A stretch of DNA of 64,000 bases from Bacteroidia bacterium (lineage in GTDB: Bacteria; Bacteroidota; Bacteroidia; Cytophagales; Flammeovirgaceae), in NCBI GenBank assembly GCA_030425505.1, contig JAUIAB010000007.1:56890-120889 (forward strand). Direction: 5' to 3'. Positions 37,299-45,743 of the stretch are shown here, in pieces (position 1 is the first letter of the stretch; every line of letters starts with the position of its first letter). Made by a program: the position numbers and the translations under genes. The notes below the pieces were generated by a model, which saw only the letters and a list, made by a program, of their open reading frames with translations, did no database searches and was not told where the DNA came from.

Positions 37299-37385
37299 TA
37301 TATCGTTTTAGAACAGCTCTATTAGATGAATTCGTATAAAAGTAGACGGTAAACACAACAAAAAAGAGAAAGAAAGTTTAATTTT

Positions 37386-39158
37386 ATGCTTCTAAACCAT
37401 CTCACCTGTAAAAGGAGTGAATCAGAAAGGCTTTTGTACGTATTACTAAACCTACATATCGAATTAGTACCTATTAAAAAAAGCCTGGTAATGATCGTAT
37501 TCCTGCTTTTTACCCAGGTTGCACTTTCTCAAACTGCAAAAATAGACTCTTTGTCAAAAGAGAGCTTTGACGCGCTAGAAGAGTATTTAGATAAGAATTA
37601 TGTAGATTCTATAAACGATATAATTTATGCTAGGGCATACCTTAAGAAAGCTATTAAGCTTAAAGATACTATAGCAATAGCCAACGCCTATTATTATTTA
37701 TCTAATGCATCTAGATTAGAACAGGCTTTTGCATATAGTGACAGTATAATATATTTAACCAAGGATCTTAAAGAAAACAAGTACTACCCAGCTTTGGGTT
37801 ATCTCAAAAAGGGAAATTTATATTATAAAATTGGGCAGTATAAAAAAGCATTAGAATTTGATCTTAAATGCCATTACTTCAGCATCAAAAATAACAATGT
37901 AGTATATGCTTTGAATACAAAACATAATATAGGACTTTTGAAAAACAAAATAGGCGAACGCAACGAAGCACTAAAGATTTTTAAGTCTTATGTTGACTAT
38001 TTAGATAAAAGTAATATTGAAAGTAAAGACTTCTATTTAGTGGGAGGGTTATACTCTTTAGCAGATTCATATATTTATAATAATAAAAAAGATTCTGCAG
38101 CTCTTCCGATAAAAAGAGGTCTAAAAAAAGCTATAAAATTGAAAGACTCGTTGATGCATGCGCATTATGTCTATTTATCTGGAGTCAATGCCTACTTTTC
38201 AAAAAACTACAGAACAGCGATAGATAGTATACTCAAAAGTAGTCGCATTTTTTATGATAAAACGTTGGATGCTGTATCTAATTTATACTTAGGGAAGTCC
38301 TATTATGCTCTGCATGATGAGGATAGTGCCCTTTTTTATTTTTCTAAAGTAGACAACTTTCTAGCAAAAACAGAAAAAGTCACTCCAGTGCTTATTGAAG
38401 TTTATCTTCCATTAATTGAAATTCAAAAAAAAGCCAAAAACGTAGAAAAGCAACTTTATTATACGAACCGCCTTTTAAAGTTTGATAGCATATTAAACGA
38501 TAATAGTAAATATCTCTCTAAGAACATTATAAAAAAATATGAAGTACAAGAGTTAGTTGTATCCAAAAATCAGATTATACAGGAGCTAAAAGGAGAAAAT
38601 AACATCTCCAAGAAATATATATACTTCCTTTCAACCCTGGCAGTTATTCTTTTAGTTTTAGCTTTATTCTACATAAAAAATAGTTTATCCAATAAGCGCA
38701 AATACAAAGAGCTTATGGAAAGTCTAAAACAAGATAAGAAGGAATCAAAAACACAAAGCGATAATTTGAAAATCCTTAGCAATAGTGAAGTTCCAGGACA
38801 TTTGGCAGAAGAAATTTTAATAGCTCTGAGGAAGTTTGAAGAGTCCAATAGGTTTGTTCAAAAAAAGTATACCTTAAACATGCTTGCTAAAGAAATCAAT
38901 ACGAATAGCACCTATCTATCTAAAGTCATTAATATGACTAAGCAAACCAGTTTTGTTCACTATTTGAATGATTTAAGAGTTGACTTTGCTATTAAAAAAC
39001 TATCCTCCAATAAGCAGTTTAGGATGTATACTATCAAAGCAGTTGCAGAGAGTGCAGGCTTCAATACCGCACAGTCTTTTTCCAATGCTTTCTACAAAAA
39101 GACAGGAATTTACCCTTCTTATTTTATAAAACAGCTAAATAGTGAAATTTCTTCATAA
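37386..39158 (+). CDS. Membrane-bound TPR and AraC-type helix-turn-helix regulator
   Basis: A 590-residue protein if the first ATG is used. The true start may be the ATG at about 37491, where MIVFLLFTQVALSQ would serve as signal peptide; the upstream 35 residues look untypical. Residues 90-390 contain TPR-like helical pairs (AYYYLSNASRLEQAFAYSDS, GNLYYKIGQYKKALEF, YLGKSYYALHDEDSALFYF). A transmembrane helix (FLSTLAVILLVLALFYI) lies near 415-433, and the C-terminal 110 residues are an AraC-type DNA-binding domain (LNMLAKEINTNSTYLSKVI, SAGFNTAQSFSNAFYKKTG). The layout is of periplasmic-sensor regulators common in Bacteroidota. The gene is enclosed by a 73-bp inverted repeat. Confidence 0.85.
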   Translation: MLLNHLTCKRSESERLLYVLLNLHIELVPIKKSLVMIVFLLFTQVALSQTAKIDSLSKESFDALEEYLDKNYVDSINDIIYARAYLKKAIKLKDTIAIANAYYYLSNASRLEQAFAYSDSIIYLTKDLKENKYYPALGYLKKGNLYYKIGQYKKALEFDLKCHYFSIKNNNVVYALNTKHNIGLLKNKIGERNEALKIFKSYVDYLDKSNIESKDFYLVGGLYSLADSYIYNNKKDSAALPIKRGLKKAIKLKDSLMHAHYVYLSGVNAYFSKNYRTAIDSILKSSRIFYDKTLDAVSNLYLGKSYYALHDEDSALFYFSKVDNFLAKTEKVTPVLIEVYLPLIEIQKKAKNVEKQLYYTNRLLKFDSILNDNSKYLSKNIIKKYEVQELVVSKNQIIQELKGENNISKKYIYFLSTLAVILLVLALFYIKNSLSNKRKYKELMESLKQDKKESKTQSDNLKILSNSEVPGHLAEEILIALRKFEESNRFVQKKYTLNMLAKEINTNSTYLSKVINMTKQTSFVHYLNDLRVDFAIKKLSSNKQFRMYTIKAVAESAGFNTAQSFSNAFYKKTGIYPSYFIKQLNSEISS

Positions 39159-39187
39159 TATACTATTAAACAGTGTTTTATGGTCAT

Positions 39188-39260
39188 ATTTAGTAGTTGA
39201 AATTTATAAATATCAACCACTAAAATTAGGTTTTGTGATAAGTGTAGCGATACTTTTAGC
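39188..39260 (-). repeat. 73-bp inverted repeat, right arm
   Basis: Reverse complement of 37034-37106 with one mismatch (AGTAGTTG against AGTGGTTG). It begins 29 bp after the stop of the regulator gene and ends 36 bp before the ATG of the small ORF at 39297. Confidence 0.92.
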
Positions 39261-39296
39261 AGGTATAATTTAATTTTTTAATAAAATTTATATTCT

Positions 39297-39488
39297 ATGG
39301 AAAAACTACAATTGAACTCATCCATTTTAAAAAATGTAATTGATCTTAAATCTAAAGGTCATACAATACTAGAGTTAAACAAACTAATAAACTCCAACCT
39401 TAACTCTGGTATGTTGAACTCTAACAATGATCAATATAACGGTAAAGATAGACTTGGACTAAGGAGCAGGTTGAGTGATTCATTTTAA
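39297..39488 (+). CDS. Small ORF of 63 residues, possible leader-type peptide
   Basis: The start MEKLQLNSSILKNVIDLKSK resembles in general form the leaders of Bacteroidota precursor peptides (MKKLxLN), but there is no Cys and no obvious GG cleavage site; only NSNLNSGMLNSNN in the middle. The C-terminal part is polar and basic (KDRLGLRSRLSDSF). No modification or transport enzyme adjoins it. It lies directly downstream of the right inverted-repeat arm, and its last codons contain GTGATTCATTTT, which is repeated right after it. A real small gene is plausible but unproved. Confidence 0.4.
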   Translation: MEKLQLNSSILKNVIDLKSKGHTILELNKLINSNLNSGMLNSNNDQYNGKDRLGLRSRLSDSF

Positions 39489-39494
39489 ACCTTC

Positions 39495-39538
39495 GTGATT
39501 CATTTTGTTATAATTTATTTGATAATGAAATGAATCAC
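39495..39538. repeat. Hairpin of GTGATTCATTT arms after the small ORF
   Basis: GTGATTCATTT (39495-39505) pairs with AAATGAATCAC (39528-39538), loop about 22 bases. A third direct copy lies at 39475-39485 in the end of the small ORF. It could be a terminator (no T run follows), a protein site or a recombination scar. Confidence 0.55.
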
Positions 39539-39591
39539 TTTAATAGAAAAAGCCTCTTCAAAATCAAAAGAAAGATAGAACAGTTATCTAA

Positions 39592-39777
39592 AACTTTATT
39601 ATTGGTTTGGAATGGGTTTCGTTTCAAGGCTCTACAAAGGAAAAAGTAATCTTATATTTCCCAGCGGCGTTTCCTTTTACAAAAGATGTATTCTATAAAA
39701 AGTCTAGTCAATCTGAGTGGGTAAAAAAGAAAGGTGGTCCAATAAGCATGTACATTACTGTGTCGGAAGAAGAATAG
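39592..39777 (+). pseudogene. C-terminal gene fragment without start codon
   Basis: An open stretch of 61 codons without an ATG near its start, ending at TAG 39775-39777. The translation has a protein-like pattern: GLEWVSFQGSTKEKVILYFP near its beginning and VKKKGGPISMYITVSEEE at the end. It looks like the 3' part of a gene for a small beta-rich protein whose 5' part is missing. No match can be named. Confidence 0.45.
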
Positions 39778-39787
39778 CATCAAATAC

Positions 39788-42676
39788 CTAATCCTCATCC
39801 AAATAACCTAGGTGCTCTCTCTTTTCTTTGCTGATTCGGTAGTGGCGGAGGATACCCAAAGTTACTATTATCAGAATGATAGAAGAGCCGATAGCATAAA
39901 AGATCGTTTCCCAGTTGATGGGCTGCTTTTCTAACACCGGATAATGGCTGCCTATAAGAACAAAGTTTGCCCAGTAAAACGGTGTTTTATACTCTCTGGA
40001 AATATCAGAGTCGAGGTAGTCGAGTTTTGCTTTTTGCAGGGCGATATCTTTAGCAATTCCTTTCTTCAAATAGTCATAAAAGCGAATAGCAATATCGGCA
40101 CTAGATTTGTCATCTGCCTGCCAGAGGGTCATCATTACATTGTTACAACCAGCGTAATTAATCCCTCGGGCTATACTCATTACTCCCTCCCCTTTGAGTA
40201 GAGGACCATCACCCGTTTCACAGGCACTGAGTACCAATAGTGCTACGCTATCCAGGCTCAACTCATATAACTCCCTGGTATACATATTATAATTGGTATC
40301 GTCATTTAGGTTTTCAGGATAAAAAGCGATATACGAGTCACCCGGCTTTTGGTCATCAGCACGGGCATGGGTCGCCAGGTGAATCATAGAGTAATTATGA
40401 GCGCGAGTACGAAAATGATCTTTTGTCGCTTCGTAGTCTTTTAATATTGTTGTACCAATACTATTCACCTCTTTTTCTGAAGCAATCAATCTGTACAAGC
40501 CCCTTCTTCTACTGTCGGCAGTTTGCCTAAAATGACTGTAAGGTGCATAGGCCAAAACGTTTATATCTTTTACATAGATAGGGTTTTGCATGGTTCTTAT
40601 AAAAACCCTCGATGAAGGTGCATATGCTATGGAAAACCTTTTTAAAAGATAGTCGGGGCTATCGTCACTAAGAGAGAGAGTCTCAAATGGAATGTAGTTT
40701 AACCCCTGGTCTCTAACAATAATGAGTCTATTCAGGCCTCGCAAAATACTGGTCGCAGGCTCTAAAAGCTGTTCGAAAAGATAATTGCTCAGTTCCAAGC
40801 CCTCAAACCGCTCTCCTTCCTGGTATTGGTAAAGCAGTTTTTTAAATTCTTTGAGTCTATCTTCGAAAAGAGGACTAATGGCAAGCTTAGAACAGAAAAT
40901 ATCATCTTCGGAAACTAAAAAGGTATAAAGGTTTTTCTCACCAAGGAAATATTCAATGTATCCAGTATTATCATCTGGCAAACTATTTCTGATTTCTTCT
41001 AGAGAAACCTCAGAGTTATCGTATTTGAGCGTGTAATAGCGTGGGTACTTCTCAAAATCAGTAAGCACACGGCTAAGTGCAATTTCTTCGTCTCTGATCA
41101 TAGCTTGTAGCTCAGAGAGCTTATGAGAAGGAGCGGAAATGAGCTGGTTATTCAACCATGCCAGCCTCCTTTTAACACGTTTTTCCTGAGCGAGCAATTC
41201 TTGAGGGATCGTCCCGAATTGCTTTATTTCTGTATTTCTAAGGTTATCGGCAAGTACAGCAGCTTTGCTTTTACCCGTACAGTTCAGCGCTATTTCAAAA
41301 TATTTCGGATCTTCCGTTTGGTAAAATAGCACGACAGAAGCTTCTACTGCTTCTTCGTAAATAGGATAGATATTGCTGTTGAAAATAATCTGCGACTCAT
41401 CACTATTGAGACTTCTCCTTACCTTTTCTGCCAGATTGATAGCTGAAAGATAGGTGTCTACCGAACCTTTGAGATACTGTATATCTTTATTGGAATTATA
41501 GGCTAAAAATAGTGCATTTGCTTTCTTTTTTAGCGCGTCAAAGAGCTGTATTTCAGATAGAGCAGCTTCACCATCTGGGTTAGCAAAAAAAGAAGTGTCT
41601 TTGAACTTAGGCACTAGTAAAAGAATAGATTTTTGAAATAGCTCTAAGCCTTTTTTAAATTCTTCTTGCCGTATAAGAAGCTCCGCTTTTTCGAATAGCA
41701 CATTGGCGAGCAATATTTTTTCTTCACTCCCTTTTTTGGAAAGTAACTCTATTGCTAGCTCATAGTTTTTAGAAGCTTCTTTATAGTCTCTCAGCTCCCG
41801 ATAGGTATTACCCATCGCTTTATACAACTTTATTAAATAGTTGTTTTCTGATATTGCAGGGATCTTATCATAAATCTCTTTCGCTTTTTGAAACTCTACA
41901 ATAGCTGTTTCATATAATCCTTCAGAGTGACAGTCTAAAGCAATATTTTGCCTTACAATTGCTTCTGACTCCGTATTGTTGCCTTTTTGTTTAATAATAT
42001 CATCTACTAATTGTCTCTGTATTCTCAAACCTGAGGTTTTATCTCCAAGCATGGAATAAGAAGATGCAATATTACTCCTGCATGATACTATATAGTCTAT
42101 GAATTTTTTGTAATCCTCTTCAAAAATTTCTAAGGCTTTATTGTAATAGTTTATTGCCAATTTATAATTGCCGTAGTGATAGTAGATTAGACCTAAAGAT
42201 GTCGATATATATGCGAGGTTTTCTTTCAAGTCTTTCTCTTCCGTTATTTTGAAACCTTGATTTAAGTAATAAAATGCTGAATCATAGTTTTCTTTTCTCC
42301 AGTAAGTTTCACCAAGACTTTTGTAATTAAGAGCTAGTAAATTATAGTCAATGCTTTCCTGCTTTTTTCTTAGGAAGAGAGACTTTTTTTCAAAAAAAAT
42401 AGTTGAGTCAAAATTATTCTTGAAATAATAAATTCTCCCTATGAGCTTGTAGGTTTCAATCAATAATGGAATGTTAGCATTTTTAGAAGAAAGTATTTTA
42501 TGAAATTGTAAAAGAGCGAGGCTATCAGATTTATTATTTCCTTTATTATACAGTTCTTTACCCTTATCAAACCAGTTCTGTAATCTTTTTTCAGAGACTT
42601 TCTGTGCAGTTAGTTCAAAAGAGAAAAGACCATAGGCAAGTAAAAAAAGAGTCGCTATATAAAAAAAACGTATCAA
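39788..42676 (-). CDS. TPR and CHAT-domain protein with C-terminal membrane anchor
   Basis: A 962-residue protein: a hydrophobic leader (FFYIATLFLLAYGLFSFEL), TPR repeats through about residue 430 (YNLLALNYKSLGETYWR, AYISTSLGLIYYHYGNYK, LYKAMGNTYRELRDYKEAS), a linker helix, then a CHAT caspase-like domain with the dyad His in SMIHLATHARAD (near 765) and Cys in VLSACETGDGPLL (near 818). It ends with a transmembrane helix (IFYAIGSSIILIIVTLGIL) and a charged tail. CHAT proteases are caspase-like, and TPR-CHAT proteins take part in bacterial defence in some systems; many in Bacteroidota have no assigned role. No gasdermin-like or CRISPR gene is visible next to it, so a signalling or surface role is equally likely. 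Confidence 0.9.
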   Translation of the reverse strand: MIRFFYIATLFLLAYGLFSFELTAQKVSEKRLQNWFDKGKELYNKGNNKSDSLALLQFHKILSSKNANIPLLIETYKLIGRIYYFKNNFDSTIFFEKKSLFLRKKQESIDYNLLALNYKSLGETYWRKENYDSAFYYLNQGFKITEEKDLKENLAYISTSLGLIYYHYGNYKLAINYYNKALEIFEEDYKKFIDYIVSCRSNIASSYSMLGDKTSGLRIQRQLVDDIIKQKGNNTESEAIVRQNIALDCHSEGLYETAIVEFQKAKEIYDKIPAISENNYLIKLYKAMGNTYRELRDYKEASKNYELAIELLSKKGSEEKILLANVLFEKAELLIRQEEFKKGLELFQKSILLLVPKFKDTSFFANPDGEAALSEIQLFDALKKKANALFLAYNSNKDIQYLKGSVDTYLSAINLAEKVRRSLNSDESQIIFNSNIYPIYEEAVEASVVLFYQTEDPKYFEIALNCTGKSKAAVLADNLRNTEIKQFGTIPQELLAQEKRVKRRLAWLNNQLISAPSHKLSELQAMIRDEEIALSRVLTDFEKYPRYYTLKYDNSEVSLEEIRNSLPDDNTGYIEYFLGEKNLYTFLVSEDDIFCSKLAISPLFEDRLKEFKKLLYQYQEGERFEGLELSNYLFEQLLEPATSILRGLNRLIIVRDQGLNYIPFETLSLSDDSPDYLLKRFSIAYAPSSRVFIRTMQNPIYVKDINVLAYAPYSHFRQTADSRRRGLYRLIASEKEVNSIGTTILKDYEATKDHFRTRAHNYSMIHLATHARADDQKPGDSYIAFYPENLNDDTNYNMYTRELYELSLDSVALLVLSACETGDGPLLKGEGVMSIARGINYAGCNNVMMTLWQADDKSSADIAIRFYDYLKKGIAKDIALQKAKLDYLDSDISREYKTPFYWANFVLIGSHYPVLEKQPINWETIFYAIGSSIILIIVTLGILRHYRISKEKREHLGYLDED

Positions 42677-42789
42677 ATTTTAGCTTTAGCTTAAATGGAT
42701 TTGTGAAGTCAAATTAATTAATAAAGGTACAAAATAAAAAGATAAGTCTCTGATAATGTATACGGTTAACAATTGTTTTACTTTAACTC

Positions 42790-43150
42790 ATTTAGATCGT
42801 CATCCTGAACTCGTTTCAGGATCTTCGCTTTTCTGCCATCCAGGGATTTGATCCAGAACCTTTTTTAGATTGCGGATCGAGTCCGCAATGATTTTAGTGT
42901 TTTTTCCGTCATCCTGAGCTTGACCCCTTCTATGCGTCATCCCGAACTCGTTTCGGGATTTATCTGCAATGGACAACTTTCTATTATTTATAGATTAGAC
43001 TTAAGAGTAATTACTATGGTTACAAGATGTCCTTTTTTCTCGTCATCCCCCCTTGGCTCAGAGCCTTCACAGATTACGGTCGAGCCAGCGATGACACTTT
43101 GTTTGTATCTCATCCTGAACTTGTTTCAGGATCTTGCAAAACAAAAAGCC
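42790..43150. repeat. Cluster of dispersed palindromic repeats (ATCCTGAACTTGTTTCAGGA type)
   Basis: At least four units: ATCCTGAACTCGTTTCAGGAT near 42803 (palindromic, quoted in part), GCGGATCGAGTCCGC near 42872, ATCCCGAACTCGTTTCGGGAT near 42938, and ATCCTGAACTTGTTTCAGGA near 43112. Each can form a hairpin. They fill the space between the CHAT gene and the lipoprotein at 43207. This accounts for the otherwise gene-free 530 bp. Confidence 0.8.
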
Positions 43151-43206
43151 TTTCTTCTAAGCGAAGAAAGGCTTCAGTACCTGTAATATGTTTCTACTAC
43201 AAAAAA

Positions 43207-43767
43207 CTAACCATCAAACCTTTTGCTAGGAAAGAAAAACGTTTTCGGAGCAAATCTAACAATTATAATAACTCCACCACTTTCAGAGCGGTCTCTATCT
43301 CCAGCTTCGTTACCAGAAAACTGCTTCAAAATAGCTTTTGGCACATCTTCCAGGTTTTCATAATACAATATATTTACCTTAGTAGAAAGTCCTTTTGCTT
43401 TTATAGCAGAAGGGTTGTAATCTACTTTGTAGGTTCCAGAATTATCTGCTCCCAAAAATCTTTTTCTTGCAATCCAATCCAAGTCAATAGAACCATTCCT
43501 CGTGTTAAAAGAAAATCTATCGTTTGTCTGAAACAAACCATTGGCAGGCACATTTCTCAGTTCAGGTAACGCTTCTGTCATTCCCAAGTTAAGGGCGTAA
43601 ACACCTCCTGGGTAGTAAAACTTTGGCGTGTTATCGATAGCAGCGGCATTGCTTCTTGCACTTTCTCCTTCTTGTAAGGTTTCAGGTGAAATTTGCGTTT
43701 CATTTTCACAAGCGGAGAACAAAAGGAAGGCAGCTAACGTAAGTAAAGAAAGGTATGCTTTTTTCAT
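43207..43767 (-). CDS. Predicted lipoprotein of unknown function
   Basis: A 186-residue protein with a lipoprotein signal (LSLLTLAAFLLFSACENET). The mature part begins with a serine, glutamate and asparagine-rich stretch. It continues with a beta-rich region (GGVYALNLGMTEALPELRNV, DRFSFNTRNGSIDLDW, YKVDYNPSAIKAKGLS) and ends in GGVIIIVRFAPKTFFFPSKR. I recognise no family. It is flanked on both sides by repeat clusters. Confidence 0.65.
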   Translation of the reverse strand: MKKAYLSLLTLAAFLLFSACENETQISPETLQEGESARSNAAAIDNTPKFYYPGGVYALNLGMTEALPELRNVPANGLFQTNDRFSFNTRNGSIDLDWIARKRFLGADNSGTYKVDYNPSAIKAKGLSTKVNILYYENLEDVPKAILKQFSGNEAGDRDRSESGGVIIIVRFAPKTFFFPSKRFDG

Positions 43768-43815
43768 TTTTCTATATTTAAAATATTTTCTAAAGGTATA
43801 TCAAAAAAATAAATA

Positions 43816-43847
43816 ATACACTTATATAGAGTATACTATAAGTGTAT
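43816..43847. promoter_or_regulatory. 11-bp-arm palindrome upstream of the lipoprotein gene
   Basis: ATACACTTATA and TATAAGTGTAT are perfect complements with a 10-base loop. It lies about 50 bp upstream of the start of the lipoprotein gene on the reverse strand, a position suiting an operator or leader hairpin. Confidence 0.4.
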
Positions 43848-44089
43848 TTGTAATGCTATTTACTCGTTTTTTTAACACTTACTACCAATATTTTTCACCT
43901 CATATCAACGGAAACATTCAGAATGAACTGAAAAGCAAATGCTTAAGAAAAAGAGACTTAAATATACCAAAATTTCGTGCCAAAAATTTTTTTGGTACAG
44001 TGTAAGAATTTTTAAGTTTCTAAGGAAATTTTTAAATCTTGAATATTACTGGTTATGACTATTTCTTATTATCTTGAAATTCTTTCAGG

Positions 44090-44255
44090 ATCTTTCTTTT
44101 TATGCCACCCTGAGTAAAGCTTAGGATCTTTATAGATTGCGGATCGAGTCCGCAATGACTTACTTGTTTTTTCTATCACCCAGAGCTTGCCCCTTCCCAT
44201 GCGTCATCCTGAACTTGTTTCAGGATCTCTTCAGGTTATAGTCAAGTCTACAATG
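44090..44255. repeat. Cluster of dispersed palindromic repeats
   Basis: Includes TTGCGGATCGAGTCCGCAATG near 44138 (partly quoted: GCGGATCGAGTCCGC) and ATCCTGAACTTGTTTCAGGA near 44206. Same family as the cluster at 42.8-43.15 kb. Confidence 0.8.
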
Positions 44256-44318
44256 ATCTTATTGTATTTTACTTGAAATGCTTATTTTTATTTCAAAAAT
44301 CTGCTTGAAAGAAGACTT

Positions 44319-44612
44319 GTGAAGAAAGTCGGTTATGTCTATATCATTAGCAATAAGAATAGAACTACATTGTATATTGGAGTTACCAATGATATTGAAG
44401 CAAGAATTTGGGAACACAAAAAAGGAGAAGGTAGCTTTTTTACAAAAAAATATAAGTTAACAGACCTAATGTATTTTGAGCCCATACCTGGAATGCAAGA
44501 AGCAATCAATAGAGAAAAGCAGTTGAAAAACTGGCACAGATCCTGGAAATGGGAGTTGGTTAAAGGTTCTAATCCAAACTTACAAGACTTAGCAAAAGAT
44601 TGGTATGAATAG
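44319..44612 (+). CDS. GIY-YIG nuclease family protein
   Basis: A 97-residue protein with a GIY-YIG fold: VGYVYIISNKNRTTLYIGVT at the N-terminus (the YVY and YIG triads), DIEARIWEHKKGEG with the conserved Arg, and EAINREKQLKNWHR containing the REKQLK motif with the catalytic glutamate. Small single-domain members like this are common in Bacteroidota, often next to repeats, as here; some are suspected to be mobile or to act on branched DNA. A start at GTG 44319 gives the usual N-terminus; TTG at 44318 is out of frame. Confidence 0.88.
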   Translation: MKKVGYVYIISNKNRTTLYIGVTNDIEARIWEHKKGEGSFFTKKYKLTDLMYFEPIPGMQEAINREKQLKNWHRSWKWELVKGSNPNLQDLAKDWYE

Positions 44613-44689
44613 GGATCTTATTATTCAAGCTTAGGAAGCTAAGTCCGATTAATAGTTAGATTTTATATCATTAGATAAAGATGATCTCC

Positions 44690-44850
44690 AATAAAGCATG
44701 TTATCCTAGATTTGATCCAGGGTTTATGGAGATTGCGGATCAAGTCCGCAATGACTTCCGTGTTTTTTATATCACCCTGAGCTTGCCCCTTCTTCCCATG
44801 CGTCATCCTGAACTTGTTTCAGGATCTTCGTTTCTTTGCCGTCTAGGATC
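44690..44850. repeat. Cluster of dispersed palindromic repeats
   Basis: Includes TTTGATCCAGGGTTTATGGA, GCGGATCAAGTCCGC near 44738 and ATCCTGAACTTGTTTCAGGA near 44806. Same family as at 42.8 and 44.1 kb; about the third cluster within 2 kb, all around the lipoprotein and GIY-YIG genes. Confidence 0.8.
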
Positions 44851-44983
44851 TGTAGGCAGGTAGTTTAGGAATTCAAATTTAATCCTTCTTTCTCGTTTTT
44901 GTTGCGCTTACAGTCTGTTTTTATGCGGTTTTGTAATAAAAAAGGTATATGAATCGTAAATTGTAAGGCAGCTTTTTCTTTCT

Positions 44984-45009
44984 ATCCTTTTGACTTGAAT
45001 CAAAAGGAT
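44984..45009. repeat. Short perfect hairpin of the CTTTTGA type
   Basis: ATCCTTTTGA and TCAAAAGGAT enclose the loop CTTGAA. A related hairpin with the same following A-rich text lies at 56862-56893. Probably a member of a dispersed hairpin family. Confidence 0.6.
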
Positions 45010-45284
45010 TAAAAATTCAAGAATGTCCTAAGCTTCCTCCCTGCATGCCTTCCCACACCCGGCGGGACATTCGTCCAACCCGCTTTTTTTACCTCTAATT
45101 GTCTTGCGTCATTACAGAGCAACAGGCTGTGTCATAATAAGAGGCTTAATTGACTTAAAGACAAATCAGCTTTTTAAACTAAAGAAGCAGAAGTATAAAA
45201 ATTGAAATAAATTTCAAAAACATTGCCCATTTATATTTTTATAATGGTTGATTTTTAGTTTTTTTGAATAAATAAAAAATAACT

Positions 45285-45692
45285 ATGAATTTAAAGCAGA
45301 AAAAAATAGCACGAGAGCAAGAAGAGAAAGTACTTACCCCTTTGAGAGAAAAACTGAAAGAGATAGCTGGGAAAGAGTTAACTCTAGAGGTAGATTTTGC
45401 AAGTGTATTCGCAGGTGAACAAGAAGATCAGGATAAGTTCTTTGCCTGGTATGAAAAAATGGCGATTATGCCTTTTATCGATTCAGTAAAAAACTTATGC
45501 GAAGATCCTGATGGGAAAGAGGCAGTTGCTGAAACCCTCAAAGGCTTTAAGGTTAAAAATAATATTGTCGGAAAAGGAAAAATGACCATGGAAAAAGGCA
45601 TCTTAGTTGAGGAAACTACATTTTCTGCAAGCCAGGGTGTTTTTGCAGCGAAAAAAGAGCAAGTGCAAGATTTTTTAGAAGAAAATCTCTAA
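45285..45692 (+). CDS. Conserved hypothetical protein (135 residues)
   Basis: A small protein with an N-terminal helical part (NLKQKKIAREQEEKVLTPLR) and a following beta-alpha part ending VFAAKKEQVQDFLEENL. I recognise no family by name; it is clean, starts with an ATG after an A-rich leader and ends at a hairpin terminator. No signal peptide or membrane segment, so it should be cytosolic. Confidence 0.65.
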   Translation: MNLKQKKIAREQEEKVLTPLREKLKEIAGKELTLEVDFASVFAGEQEDQDKFFAWYEKMAIMPFIDSVKNLCEDPDGKEAVAETLKGFKVKNNIVGKGKMTMEKGILVEETTFSASQGVFAAKKEQVQDFLEENL

Positions 45693-45705
45693 AAGAATAT
45701 TCTTT

Positions 45706-45737
45706 AAGGGAGGAATAGTCTATCAAATTTCTCCCTT
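45706..45737. terminator. Bidirectional terminator between convergent genes
   Basis: AAGGGAG (45706-45712) pairs with CTCCCTT (45731-45737), with a T-rich run after it on the + strand (ATTTTAT) and A-rich, T-rich flanks on both sides. It lies between the 45285 gene (+) and the 45744 gene (-). Confidence 0.65.
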
Positions 45738-45743
45738 ATTTTA

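Larger units (their letters stand above)
36887..37385. other. Intergenic region with inverted-repeat arm and recurring fragment
   Basis: 499 bp between divergent genes. Holds the left arm of the 73-bp inverted repeat (37034-37106) and a third copy of the recurring fragment (37253-37298). No promoter can be named with confidence. Confidence 0.6.
43768..44318. other. Intergenic region with palindrome and repeats
   Basis: 551 bp without a supported gene. It contains a perfect-arm palindrome at 43816-43847 and dispersed repeats at 44090-44255. Confidence 0.6.
44613..45284. other. Long intergenic region with repeats
   Basis: 672 bp without a supported gene. It holds another cluster of palindromic repeats at 44690-44850 and a hairpin at 44984-45009. 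Confidence 0.6.

Noticed and set aside
37034..39260. Reading the inverted-repeat-bounded segment as an insertion sequence
   Set aside because: The enclosed gene is a regulator, not a transposase, and no target-site duplication was seen.
43027..43569. 180-codon forward ORF across repeats and the antisense of the lipoprotein gene
   Set aside because: Its first part is palindromic repeat DNA and the rest is antisense to the lipoprotein gene.
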